Positions 43,462-52,029 of a DNA stretch of 64,000 bases are shown in pieces. The first letter of the stretch is position 1. Every line of letters begins with the position of its first letter. The stretch lies in contig DATLUG010000037.1 in assembly GCA_035533215.1 (NCBI GenBank), positions 1 to 64,000 of the forward strand, written 5' to 3'. The notes under the pieces are model-generated. The model saw nothing but the letters and a program-made list of their open reading frames with translations. It had not been told where the DNA came from and did not search any database. This DNA is from DAHUZL01 sp035533215 (GTDB taxonomy: Bacteria > Chloroflexota > Dormibacteria > Aeolococcales > Bog-877). Position numbers and translations under genes: made by a program.

Positions 43462-43518
43462 CGAGTCGTCATCGACGGGGTCGAGCCGCCCCGCCCTTCA
43501 ACAGCCGGCCGATCCCAC

Positions 43519-44661
43519 ATGGGCCCGTTTCCTATGAGCAGACAACGGTGCGTGGGCATCGACGCCCGTTTCGCCTGCGCACGGTACGACGGTGTCGGTC
43601 GCTATGTCGGCGCTCTGGCCGGAGTGCTGCTGCGAGCGCCCGCACGCCATCGCTACGTGGCGCTGCGACCGGGTCGGGGCGAGGCTCTCCGGCATCCGCT
43701 CCCGCTGCCCGCCTCCGACCATCTGGTGCTCGACCCCGGGCACGCCGGTCGACCGGAGAGCCTGTGGTCGCAGTGGGAGCTGCCGGGGCTGGTACGGGGC
43801 GCAGGCTGCGACCTCTGGCATGCCCCGTTCCCGTTGGTGCCGCTCGGGCTGGGCACGCCGATGGTCGTGACCCACCACGACTGCATCCCTGAGCGGATGC
43901 CCGCCTACTTCGGCCGCAGCCGCCGATGGATCTACCGCACCGGCGTGCGATCCGCGCTCCGGCGCGCCCGGCTGGTGATCGTGCCCTCGGCGAGCGTGGC
44001 CGCCGATTGTGCGCGCTTCTACCGGCTGCCGGGGGCGCGGGTGCGCGTGGTGCCGATGGCGGTGACGCTTCCGCCGCCCCCGTCCCTGCCCGATCGCAGC
44101 TACCGTCGGCGACTCGGGATCGGCGACGCCGACTACCTGCTGGTGGTGGGCCGGCCCCGACCCCACAAGGGCTACCGGACGCTGGTGCGGGCCCTGGGAG
44201 CGCTCCCCGCCGGCCAGCGCCCGCTGCTGGTGTCGGTGGGCACGCCCGATCCCCATCTCCGCGACGGCCACGAGGCGGAGGCCGGGCGGCTCGGGGTGGC
44301 GCTGCTGCGTGCGAGCGGCGTGACCGACGACGATCTCCTCGCCCTCTACCGCGGGGCGACCCTGGTGGCGGTGCCCAGCCTGGTCGAGGGCTTCGGCCTG
44401 CCCCTGCTGGAGGCGCTGGCGGCCGGCGCGCCGGTGCTGGCGAGCGACATTCAGCCTCTGCGTGCCAGCGGCGCCGGCAGCTGCCGTTTCGTCGCGGCCG
44501 GCGACGCCGGAGCCTGGGCCGAGGCGCTGCGCGCCTGCCTCGCCGACGACAGCTGGCGTCGCCGCGCGGCGACCGCCGGACCTCGGCGCGCGGCCGCTCT
44601 CGGCGGCTGGGAGCGGGTGGCCGCCGCCACCCAGGCCGTCTATGACGAGGCGCTCGGATGA
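43519..44661 (+). CDS. GT4 glycosyltransferase
   Basis: The GT-B protein has 380 residues from ATG 43519, or five fewer from ATG 43534. It starts CVGIDARFACARYDGVGRYVGAL, continues with VVTHHDCIPERMPAYF and YLLVVGRPRPHKGYRTLVRAL, and has the donor site PSLVEGFGLPLLEALAAGAPVLASD with the EX7E motif. It probably transfers a sugar from a nucleotide donor to a lipid-linked glycan at the cytoplasmic face. It opens a five-gene plus-strand operon in which each junction overlaps by 4 nt. The next gene starts inside its stop (ATGA). Confidence 0.88.
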   Translation: MGPFPMSRQRCVGIDARFACARYDGVGRYVGALAGVLLRAPARHRYVALRPGRGEALRHPLPLPASDHLVLDPGHAGRPESLWSQWELPGLVRGAGCDLWHAPFPLVPLGLGTPMVVTHHDCIPERMPAYFGRSRRWIYRTGVRSALRRARLVIVPSASVAADCARFYRLPGARVRVVPMAVTLPPPPSLPDRSYRRRLGIGDADYLLVVGRPRPHKGYRTLVRALGALPAGQRPLLVSVGTPDPHLRDGHEAEAGRLGVALLRASGVTDDDLLALYRGATLVAVPSLVEGFGLPLLEALAAGAPVLASDIQPLRASGAGSCRFVAAGDAGAWAEALRACLADDSWRRRAATAGPRRAAALGGWERVAAATQAVYDEALG

Positions 44662-45830
44662 ACGTGCTCCTCGTCACGTCGCATCCGATCGCGCCACCCT
44701 GGAACAGCGCCGACCGCAATCTCGCCCGGGCCCTGCTCCTCGGCGACGACAGCGTCACCTACACGTTTCTCGGCGACCGCCGGGACCCCACCCCATGGCC
44801 CGCGCGCCACGACCGAGCGCGGCTGGCGGTCCGCTCCGACATCCCCACGTCCGCCGACAAGCTGCGCTGCTTCGCCTGGCTCCTGCGCCATTCCCCGGAC
44901 GTCGACCTCGTCCACGTGCTGGTCAGCTTCCGCCCCGAATCGCTGGCGCCGCGCGCGCTCCTGCTGGCCCGGTGGATGCGCCGCCGGCCCTGGCTGATGA
45001 CCTGCCCCACCGCCGCCAGCCTGCCATCCGCCCTGCTCCCCCGCGCCAACACCGTGGTCACGCTGTCGGCCCGCACCCTGGGTCAGGTGCGCGCCTCGGG
45101 CGTCGTCGACTCATGCCACATCGATCCCGGCGTCGACCTGGAGCGGCTGCGCCCGGCGCCCGCTGCGGAGCAGCGACGGATGCTCGATCTCGAGGACCGC
45201 CCCCACGTGCTCTTCGCTGGCCACCACGACCCGGGCGGCGGCCTGGAGGCGGCCATGGGACTCTTCGCGCGCCTCCATCGCCTCCACCCGGAGGCCCGCC
45301 TGCTCCTCGCCCTGCGGCGGCGCCCCGACGACCGCCCCGCGGCGATCGCCCGTCGGCTCGCGGCCCGCGCGCACGCGCTCGGCATCCACGGCGCCATCCG
45401 CGAGCTGGGGTCGATGGCGAACATGCGCGCCGCGGTGGGGGCGTCGGAGGCGGTCCTCTTCCAGCCGGCCGAGCTCGGCCTCAAGATGGAGCTGCCCCTC
45501 ACCCTGCTGGAGGCCCTCGCGTGCGGGCGACCGGTGGTGGTGAGTCCGATTCCCCCCCTGCCGGAGTTGGCGGACGGCACCCCCGCGGTGGTGGTGGGAG
45601 AGGCGACCTCGGCCGCCACCCTCCAGCACCTGGCTCGGCTGCTGGAGGACCCACCCTACGCCCAGCGCGCCCGGCGGGCCGCCCGCCAGCTGGCCGAGCG
45701 ACGCTTCGACGCCACCGCCATGGTGTCCGCCTACCGCCGCGTCTACCGGCACGTGCTCGACGGTTCGCCGGGGGGGAACGGCGCGCGTGTCCGCGAGGGG
45801 ACCGGTGTCGGAGCCGCCCCAGCCGATTGA
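44658..45830 (+). CDS. GT4 glycosyltransferase
   Basis: The 390-residue GT-B protein has an N-terminal LLVTSHPIAPPWNSADRNLARAL segment, HVLFAGHHDPGGGLEAAMGLFARL at the start of the C-terminal lobe, and a donor-binding region AELGLKMELPLTLLEALACGRPVVVSP. The first Glu of the EX7E motif is shifted, so donor type is hard to guess. Sequence similarity to the preceding transferase is limited, so they probably add different sugars. Its TGA overlaps the proposed TTG start of the membrane transferase downstream. Confidence 0.85.
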   Translation: MNVLLVTSHPIAPPWNSADRNLARALLLGDDSVTYTFLGDRRDPTPWPARHDRARLAVRSDIPTSADKLRCFAWLLRHSPDVDLVHVLVSFRPESLAPRALLLARWMRRRPWLMTCPTAASLPSALLPRANTVVTLSARTLGQVRASGVVDSCHIDPGVDLERLRPAPAAEQRRMLDLEDRPHVLFAGHHDPGGGLEAAMGLFARLHRLHPEARLLLALRRRPDDRPAAIARRLAARAHALGIHGAIRELGSMANMRAAVGASEAVLFQPAELGLKMELPLTLLEALACGRPVVVSPIPPLPELADGTPAVVVGEATSAATLQHLARLLEDPPYAQRARRAARQLAERRFDATAMVSAYRRVYRHVLDGSPGGNGARVREGTGVGAAPAD

Positions 45831-47380
45831 GGCGCGGGCCGCGGCCGCTCACCCTGGCGCGGGCCGCGGTCATGGTCGGCTCCGCCCTGCTGCTGGCGGC
45901 GCTGGGCTTCGGGCTGACGGCGGCGCGGCACGGGGTCGCCCCCGATGTGTACGCGGACGAGCTCGTCTACAGCAGCGCCGCGCGCGCCATCGCGACCGGC
46001 CACGGGCTCACGGTTCAAGGCCAGCCCTTCTTCTGGCAGGCGCCACTCTTCCTCACCGTGGAGGTGCCGCTGATCTGGGCCTTCCACCTCGCCGGCCAGC
46101 CCGCGATGCAGCTCGCACTCGACCTTCGGCCCCTCAACGCCGCGGTGGCGGCGGCGACGGCCGTGTGCCTGTTCGGGTTCGTCAGCCAGCTGGGCGGACT
46201 GCGGGCGGGGTGGATCGCCGCCCTCCTGTTCCTCACCACCCCCTACACCGCGACGGTCGCCCGCCGGCTGCTGGTCGATCCGCTCGCCGCCCTGCTCATC
46301 CTCGTCACCCTGTGGGCCTGCTACCGGAGCCTCGGGCGGTGGTCCTGGCGGCGGCGGCTGGCCACCGGGCTGCTGCTGGGGTCGGCGCTCCTCGCCAAGG
46401 AGCTCACCGGCTACGTCTTCGCCGTCCTGGTGCTTCTCTGGGTGCGCCGAGAGGTCCGCTGGACGGAGCCGGTCGCGATCGGGCTCACCGCCTGCTGCGC
46501 GTACGGCGCCTATCCGCTGTGGGCCGCCGCCGGCGGCCTGTGGCCGGCCTTCGTCCGCACCAAGCTCGGTCAGGCGGGTCGTCTGGTCGGAGCGGTCCAC
46601 TCCACCAGCCTCGCCATCGGGCAGCACCTCGGCCACGCGGTCGTCGCCAATGCGGGCGACGATTGGCCCAGCTACCTCTGCCTGGCGCTGTCGGTGCCGG
46701 CGACGGTGTGGCTCTGGCGGCGCCCCGACCGTGCCAGCCGCTTCGTCTCCACCTGGGCGGCGGTGTCACTGGTGTTCTTCGCGGCGCTCTTCAAGTTCGG
46801 GTCGCTCCATGACCAGTTCGTCACCTATCTGATGCTCGCGAGCCTCGCCAGCATCGGGCTCGCCGCCGCCACCGCAGGGTGGCCACGGGCCCCCGGGCTG
46901 GTGTCCACGCTTCGGTCCCGGCAGCGCCGCTGGGCCGGCCTGGCGATCATGGCCGGCGTCGCCGTCCTCGGTGTCGCCGGGCTCGCCACCTGGGGCCGCC
47001 TCTACGGCACCGGGCGGGACGACGGGATCGTCAGCCTGGTGCGGGTGATCGATCGCACCGTGCCCCGCGGCGCCGCCATCGGCCTGCCGGTATCGGAGCT
47101 GGAGCTCCTCCACTTCGCCTATCCCCATGGCCGCTATCGGCTGATCGACGCGACCGCGCCCCCGGTCCTCCGCCGCGACGGCATCCGCTGGGTGGTGTTC
47201 TCGACCAAGGACGTGGCCGGTGGGGAGATCGGGGTCCCGGCCTATCGCGCGCTGGTGCGCGCGAGCCGCCTCGTCTGGCGGCGGACCGAGCCCACCTTCC
47301 AGACCATCGAGCTGCGTTTGGTGCGGACTGCGCCCCCGGCACCCCGCCCCCGGAGCGCCCGTCCGGCGGCGGCCCCGTGA
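45827..47380 (+). CDS. GT39/ArnT-like membrane glycosyltransferase
   Basis: The protein has about 517 residues and roughly eleven membrane segments. The first extracytoplasmic loop contains DVYADELVYSSAARAIATGHG, the Asp-Glu region where GT-C enzymes of the GT39/GT83 type bind the metal and lipid-linked donor. A small soluble C-terminal domain follows (residues about 390-510). It should transfer a sugar from a polyprenyl carrier outside the membrane. The start is uncertain: TTG 45827 overlaps the previous stop (TTGA), while ATG 45872 would shorten the N-terminus by 15 residues. Neither has a strong ribosome-binding site. Confidence 0.75.
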   Translation: MRRGPRPLTLARAAVMVGSALLLAALGFGLTAARHGVAPDVYADELVYSSAARAIATGHGLTVQGQPFFWQAPLFLTVEVPLIWAFHLAGQPAMQLALDLRPLNAAVAAATAVCLFGFVSQLGGLRAGWIAALLFLTTPYTATVARRLLVDPLAALLILVTLWACYRSLGRWSWRRRLATGLLLGSALLAKELTGYVFAVLVLLWVRREVRWTEPVAIGLTACCAYGAYPLWAAAGGLWPAFVRTKLGQAGRLVGAVHSTSLAIGQHLGHAVVANAGDDWPSYLCLALSVPATVWLWRRPDRASRFVSTWAAVSLVFFAALFKFGSLHDQFVTYLMLASLASIGLAAATAGWPRAPGLVSTLRSRQRRWAGLAIMAGVAVLGVAGLATWGRLYGTGRDDGIVSLVRVIDRTVPRGAAIGLPVSELELLHFAYPHGRYRLIDATAPPVLRRDGIRWVVFSTKDVAGGEIGVPAYRALVRASRLVWRRTEPTFQTIELRLVRTAPPAPRPRSARPAAAP

Positions 47381-48306
47381 TCGCAGGGGCGGCGGGGGCG
47401 CGCGGGCCTCGGGCCCGGGGCGCCGCCGCCGTGCTGGTTCTGGCGGTGTGGCACGGCGAGGCCGCAGCCGGCGTCGACGACGCCACCCTCTCCGCCGCGC
47501 TCACGCTGGCCCGACGCAATGGCGTGGCCGGCCGCCTCGCCGCCGTGTACCGCGACCGGCTCGGCGACGAGGCCGAGGCCGCCCGCTGGCGGCGGCGCCG
47601 GTACCGCCGCAACGTCCGGGTGGCGGTCGGGTGCCTCGCCGCGGCGGGGGTCCGCCCCATCCTCATCAAGGAGGAGCCGGACGGCGCCGGTGAGTACGGT
47701 GACTTCGACCTGCTCGTCGATCCCGCCGAGTGGTCCTCGGCGGTGGCCGGGCTGCGCCGGTGGGCCGTCGTCGAGGAACGGGCTCGGCTGGAGCCGGGCA
47801 AGCTCCTCCTCCACCCTCTGGAGGGTCCCGCTGCCCACCTCCACCGACGGGTGGGCTGGCTCGGGGTGACGATCCTTGCCACCGCCGACGTCCGCGCCAC
47901 CGCCGTCGCCGACCGCGAGCTCGCCTGCGACCGTCCCGGATCGGCCTGTGCGGGGGCGATCCTGCTCGCCGAGGCCCTCTTCCAGACCCTGACGCTCACC
48001 GCCTCGCAGCTCCTCACGCTCCAGCGGCTGGTCGAGAGCGGCGCCGACGGTGCCGCCGGCCGGTTGGCTGCCGGTGGAGGCTGGGGTCGCAGCTTCCAGG
48101 GGGTGCTCGACGTGGGCCTGGTGGCACTGGCCGAGCTGCGAGCGGGGCGACCGGTCCGGCTCCCGGTGCCGCTGCCCAGTGGGCTGGCGGCCGCGGCCGG
48201 CTGGGAGCACGCGGTCCACCTCGCGCGCCGTCGACGCTGGCCGTCGGCGGCCCGCGAACTGGCCCTCCGAGGGCCGCTGGTGCTCGCCAAGCGGCGGCGG
48301 CGGTGA
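47377..48306 (+). CDS. Nucleotidyltransferase-fold protein in the glycan operon
   Basis: The 309-residue protein contains ILIKEEPDGAGEYGDFDLLVDPAEW near residue 100. The YGDFDLLV stretch with its DxD is the metal-binding mark of the nucleotidyltransferase superfamily, similar to the uncharacterised NTP_transf_5 group found in exopolysaccharide loci. A helical C-terminal half follows. The reaction is unknown. It could nucleotidylate a sugar, a protein or a carrier. GTG 47377 overlaps the preceding stop (GTGA), and its own stop overlaps the kinase-like gene, so the pair is cotranslated. Confidence 0.65.
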   Translation: MIAGAAGARGPRARGAAAVLVLAVWHGEAAAGVDDATLSAALTLARRNGVAGRLAAVYRDRLGDEAEAARWRRRRYRRNVRVAVGCLAAAGVRPILIKEEPDGAGEYGDFDLLVDPAEWSSAVAGLRRWAVVEERARLEPGKLLLHPLEGPAAHLHRRVGWLGVTILATADVRATAVADRELACDRPGSACAGAILLAEALFQTLTLTASQLLTLQRLVESGADGAAGRLAAGGGWGRSFQGVLDVGLVALAELRAGRPVRLPVPLPSGLAAAAGWEHAVHLARRRRWPSAARELALRGPLVLAKRRRR

Positions 48307-49031
48307 GGAGGGGCTGCGCCGCCACCGTGATCGGGCTGGCCGGGCCGGATGGAGCCGGCAAGACCGCCGCCAGCCGGGCGCTGGTGGCCCTGGTCCGCCA
48401 GCAGGGCGGGTGGGCGGCCGCCATCCACGCCTATGGCTGCGTCGTGTGCCGCCGGACGGGCGGCCACGCCGCCACCGGTGGGAGGCGGGCATCCCCGGGA
48501 CGACCGGTGGCCCGCCTGTGGCTGGGCGATCGGCTGGCCGGAGCCCATGCCGTCGTGGACGCCCTGGAGCTCCGTCTGCGCGTCAGCGTTGCCACCCGCA
48601 GCGCGCGGGCCCACGCGCCCGGTGCCCGGGGTCGGGCCGGCCCCCAGCGGGCGCCGGCGCTGGTCGTGACCGACCGAACGCCCCTCGACGGCCTGGTCAA
48701 GTTCGATCCCCGGCCGGGCTCGATCGCCGCGCGCGCGTTCGCCGCCCAGCTGCGCCGCTATCGGCTCCTTGCCATCCTGGACGCCCCCGTCGCGGTGCTG
48801 ATCGCCCGCGACCCGTCCAGCACGATTGCCGAGCTGACCCGGAGTCGCGAGGGCTTCGCCCGGCACGGTCGGTCGCTCGCTCGGGTGCTGTCGATCGACA
48901 CCGGGGCCCTGACGCCGGTGGAGGTGGCGGTTCGGGTTCTCGCCGCTGCGTCGGCGCCGCTCGCCGGCCCGGCGCCGGGCACCGCCGACGCGGCGGCGGC
49001 GCACGCCACCGACGGTCGGGCCGGCGCCTGA
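48303..49031 (+). CDS. Thymidylate-kinase-like P-loop protein
   Basis: The 242-residue protein has a clear P-loop, VIGLAGPDGAGKTAASRAL (residues 9-27), of the thymidylate-kinase type. A later LVVTDRTPLDGLVKFDPRPGS resembles the DRx segment, and LLAILDAPVAVLIARDP a nucleotide-kinase core strand. It is not a housekeeping Tmk: the substrate regions differ and the Ala-rich C-terminus is long. Such genes often follow NTP_transf_5-like genes in glycan clusters. It may phosphorylate a sugar or nucleotide precursor. It is the last gene of the plus-strand operon. Confidence 0.7.
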   Translation: MRRGCAATVIGLAGPDGAGKTAASRALVALVRQQGGWAAAIHAYGCVVCRRTGGHAATGGRRASPGRPVARLWLGDRLAGAHAVVDALELRLRVSVATRSARAHAPGARGRAGPQRAPALVVTDRTPLDGLVKFDPRPGSIAARAFAAQLRRYRLLAILDAPVAVLIARDPSSTIAELTRSREGFARHGRSLARVLSIDTGALTPVEVAVRVLAAASAPLAGPAPGTADAAAAHATDGRAGA

Positions 49032-49114
49032 TCGGATCGGCGCTGCGCCGGCACCGCCGCCGCGCTCGTCATCGGCCGCCTCGCCGACGGGGCCGCAGGC
49101 GGGGGCGGGGGCTG

Positions 49115-49188
49115 ACCACCCCCAGTGGGTGGTGCTCCTCGTGGCGGGGAGGCGGGCCGAGCACGCCGGGGGCTGATCCGCCCCCGGC
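49115..49188. terminator. Two hairpins between converging operons
   Basis: ACCACCC-N5-GGGTGGT (49115-49133) and GCCGGGGGC-N6-GCCCCCGGC (49165-49188) are perfect stems in the 434-bp gap between the glycan operon (plus) and the dcw genes (minus). They probably act as bidirectional terminators. I see no gene in the gap. Confidence 0.6.
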
Positions 49189-49465
49189 TGTCTGCCCCGG
49201 CCCTGGCCGGCGTCGCCACCACCTTGTTCGGGAGCTCGCCGAGGAGCGGGATCGGCGCTGCCTGCGATCGGCGTCGGACTGATCGCACGTGGCCTCGCCG
49301 GTCCGCCGCGATCCTCGGCATCGGCGGCGATGCGCGCGCGGCCGCGGGCGTCGCCCTCCGCAGCGGGCGCCGCCGGGGAGGGGCGGCCGAGAGCCGGACC
49401 GCGACGGCGACCCGGTCGGGCACGGGAGGGTCAGCGGGCGCACCCCCCGCGCCACTGCCGCCTCC

Positions 49466-50947
49466 TCAGACCGGCGCCGCCCCGTCCCGCCCCCTGGCGA
49501 GGGCCGCCAGCAGCCGAGCCGCGCAGTCGTCGAAGCCCCGCACCGAGGCGCAGCAGACGGTGTCGCCCGGCCGCGCCTCGGCGAGGACCGCCCGGATCGC
49601 GTGGGCGGGGTCCTCGACCAGGGTGACGGACGGCCCCACCACCCGCTCGGCGATGTCGTGGCTGCTGACGGTGCCAGCGAGGTTGCGCTCGCGGGCCGGC
49701 TCGATCGGCGCCAGCCACACGTGGCCGGCGAGGCGGAAGGCGTCGCGGTAGCGGTCCAGCAAGGCCAGGGTGCGCGAGTAGGTGTGGGGGACGTAGACGC
49801 AGAGGAGCCGGCCCCGGGGCCCGAACCGGCTCCGGCAGGCGGCCAGGCTGGCCGCGACCTCGGTGGGATGGTGGGCGTAGTCGTCCACCACCGCCACCCC
49901 GCCGGCGGTGCCGATCCACTCCAGCCGCCGGGCCAGGCCCGGGTAGGTCGCCACCGCCGCCGCCGCCACCGGCGGCGTCACCCCGAGGGCGGCGGCCATG
50001 GCCAGCGCGACCAGGGTGTCGATCGCCCCGTGGTCCCCGAAGAGCGGCACCGGCGCCGCCACCGCCGGCCCGGACGGGGGCTGCACGAGCAGGTGGGTCA
50101 ACCCGTCCGCGACCCGGGCCGGGCGGCTGAGTCGCCAGTCCCCGGCCGACAGCCCGACCGTCACCACCTCGCAGGGGGCGAGCCGGGCGACGGCAGCCGC
50201 TTCGGGGTCGTCGCCGCTGACGACCAGCCGACCCGTCTCCGGGAGGCCGCGCACCAGCCGCTGGAACGGCCGGCGGTAGTGGGCGAGGTCGGGATAGACA
50301 TCGGGATGGTCCAGTTCCAGGTTGAGCAGACCCACGACGCGGGGATCCCACCAGAGGAACTTGGCGCGCCGGTCGCGGGCGGTGGTGGTGTACTCGTCGC
50401 CCTCGAACACGAAGGGGGCGTCCGCTCCCCCCAGCCGGCAGCTGGCCCCCAGCTGGCGGAGGGTGGCGCCGAGGCGGAAGCCGGGGTCCAGGCCGGCCCG
50501 GAGGAGGACGTGGGCGAGCAGGCTCGCGGTGGTGGTCTTGCCGTGGGTGCCCGCGACCACCAGCCGAAGACGGCCCTGGGTCAGGCCGAGGTAGGCGGCC
50601 GCCTCGCTCACCTCGGGCAGGCAGAGGCGGCGGGCGGCGGCCCACTCCCTGTTGCCGCGGCGGACCTGGTTGCCCACCACGAGGAGGTCGACGGGGCCGT
50701 GGCGGAGCAGGTTGGCCGGATCGTGGCGCGGGTCGACCGGAATGCCCTCCCGCTCCAGGAGGTCGGTCGTGGGGGGATAGGCGTCCTGGTCGGAGCCGCT
50801 CACCCGGTGGCCCGCGGCCCGGGCCAAGAGGGCCAGGCCGGAGACGGCGTAGCCGCAGATCCCGAGCAGATGCCAGTGCCCCCCCCGGCGGAGGGCCGCC
50901 GCCGGCAGCGGCCGGGTCCGGAAGGGTGGCCGGGGGGACCCCGTCAC
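49466..50947 (-). CDS. UDP-N-acetylmuramate ligase (MurC/Mpl type)
   Basis: The 493-residue Mur ligase has WHLLGICGYAVSGLALLARAAGHRVSGSDQ at the N-terminus, ATP loop VVAGTHGKTTTASLLAHVLL near 130, FVFEGDEYTTTARDRRAKFLWW, NLELDHPDVYPDL, VVDDYAHHPTEVAASL near 335 and VYVPHTYSRTLALLD. Its position after murG suggests the L-alanine-adding MurC. Several segments (the ICG loop, SGSD followed by YPPTTDLLE, and GDEY...KF) look more like Mpl, which attaches recycled tripeptide. I cannot decide between them. If no other MurC exists it must do the MurC reaction. GTG 50947 overlaps the murG stop. Confidence 0.8.
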   Translation of the reverse strand: MTGSPRPPFRTRPLPAAALRRGGHWHLLGICGYAVSGLALLARAAGHRVSGSDQDAYPPTTDLLEREGIPVDPRHDPANLLRHGPVDLLVVGNQVRRGNREWAAARRLCLPEVSEAAAYLGLTQGRLRLVVAGTHGKTTTASLLAHVLLRAGLDPGFRLGATLRQLGASCRLGGADAPFVFEGDEYTTTARDRRAKFLWWDPRVVGLLNLELDHPDVYPDLAHYRRPFQRLVRGLPETGRLVVSGDDPEAAAVARLAPCEVVTVGLSAGDWRLSRPARVADGLTHLLVQPPSGPAVAAPVPLFGDHGAIDTLVALAMAAALGVTPPVAAAAVATYPGLARRLEWIGTAGGVAVVDDYAHHPTEVAASLAACRSRFGPRGRLLCVYVPHTYSRTLALLDRYRDAFRLAGHVWLAPIEPARERNLAGTVSSHDIAERVVGPSVTLVEDPAHAIRAVLAEARPGDTVCCASVRGFDDCAARLLAALARGRDGAAPV

Positions 50948-52029
50948 CCGTGGACCACGGCCCGCAGGAGCTCCGCCACCGCCGCGGCCGCATCGGGCCG
51001 GCCCCAGTCGCGGCTGGCGGCGCCCATCCGGGCCCAGCCGTGGGGGTCGTCCACGATGGCGGCCACCCCGGCGGCGAGGGTGGCGCCGTTGCAGGCCGCG
51101 TCCGCCAGCAGGGTCGCCGCCCCGGCCGCGACCAGGGGGACCGCGTTGGCGACCTGGTGGGCGCCCGCATGCGGGTAGGGGACGAGCAGCATCGGCCGGC
51201 CGCAGGCCGCGACCTCCGCGATCGAGGTGCCGCCGGCTCGCATCACGACGCAGTCGCTGGCGACGATGGCGGCGCCGATGGTCTCGGTGGCGGCCTGGGG
51301 CTGGTAGCGGGCCCGCAGCGGCTCGGGGAGGGCGGCGCGGCGCCGCTCCGCGAGGTCGGCGTCGGCGCGACCCGTCAGATGGACGACGGTGAGGGTGGGG
51401 CGTCCGCCCAGCAGCGCCTCCAGCGCATCCCAGCAGGCGGTGTTCAGCCGATGGGCCCCCTGCGAGCCGCCCATGACGAGGAGCCGGCGGGGCGTCCCCC
51501 CCAGCGGGGCCGGCAGCCGCTGGGTCACCTCCTGGCGGATCGGGTTGCCGGTCCACACCACCCGGGCCCCGGGGAGGAGGCGCTGGGTGTCCCGGTAGGC
51601 GGAGGCGACCGCGCGCGCGCGCCGGGCCAGCCGTCCGACGGTGCGGCCGGGGCGGGCGTTCTGTTCCAGGAGCACCACCGGGAGCCCCATCCGGAGCGCC
51701 GCCAGCGCCACCGGCAGGCATGCGTACCCGCCCGCCGCCACCACCGCGTCCGGCCGGCTGGCACGCAGGAGCCGAGCCGACACCCGGTAGGCGAGGGGGA
51801 GGCGGCCGAGCAGCCGCGCGGTCGCCACCCGGCCCCGGTCCCCCGGTCGGCGCAGCGGGAGCCCGACGAAGGGGAGCCCCGCCGTCGTCACCAGCTGCGC
51901 CTCCGAGCCGCCGGCGCGGCCGACGACCGCGGCCACCGCGCCGGGATCAGCCGCGGAGAGGGCCTCCGCCACCGCCAGCGCCGGGGTGGTGTGGCCACCG
52001 GTCCCGCCAGCCGCGATCACGACGCGCAC
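50944..52029 (-). CDS. murG: UDP-GlcNAc:lipid I N-acetylglucosaminyltransferase
   Basis: The 361-residue GT-B enzyme makes lipid II at the inner face of the membrane. Hallmarks are AAGGTGGHTTPALAVAEAL at the N-terminus, GYACLPVALAAL, LEQNARPGRTVGRLARRARAV, LLVMGGSQGAHRLN near 190, and VVMRAGGTSIAEVAACGRPMLLVPYPHA...HQVANA near 260. GTG 52029 is fixed by the proximity of the GGTGGH loop. This creates an 83-nt overlap with the end of ftsW, far longer than the usual 4 nt here. Confidence 0.96.
   Translation of the reverse strand: MRVVIAAGGTGGHTTPALAVAEALSAADPGAVAAVVGRAGGSEAQLVTTAGLPFVGLPLRRPGDRGRVATARLLGRLPLAYRVSARLLRASRPDAVVAAGGYACLPVALAALRMGLPVVLLEQNARPGRTVGRLARRARAVASAYRDTQRLLPGARVVWTGNPIRQEVTQRLPAPLGGTPRRLLVMGGSQGAHRLNTACWDALEALLGGRPTLTVVHLTGRADADLAERRRAALPEPLRARYQPQAATETIGAAIVASDCVVMRAGGTSIAEVAACGRPMLLVPYPHAGAHQVANAVPLVAAGAATLLADAACNGATLAAGVAAIVDDPHGWARMGAASRDWGRPDAAAAVAELLRAVVHG

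Noticed and set aside
44462..45826. N-terminal extension of the GT39-like gene through the preceding glycosyltransferase
   Set aside because: The extension is Pro/Arg-rich, out of frame with a clear GT4 gene, and the membrane segments begin only after 45827.
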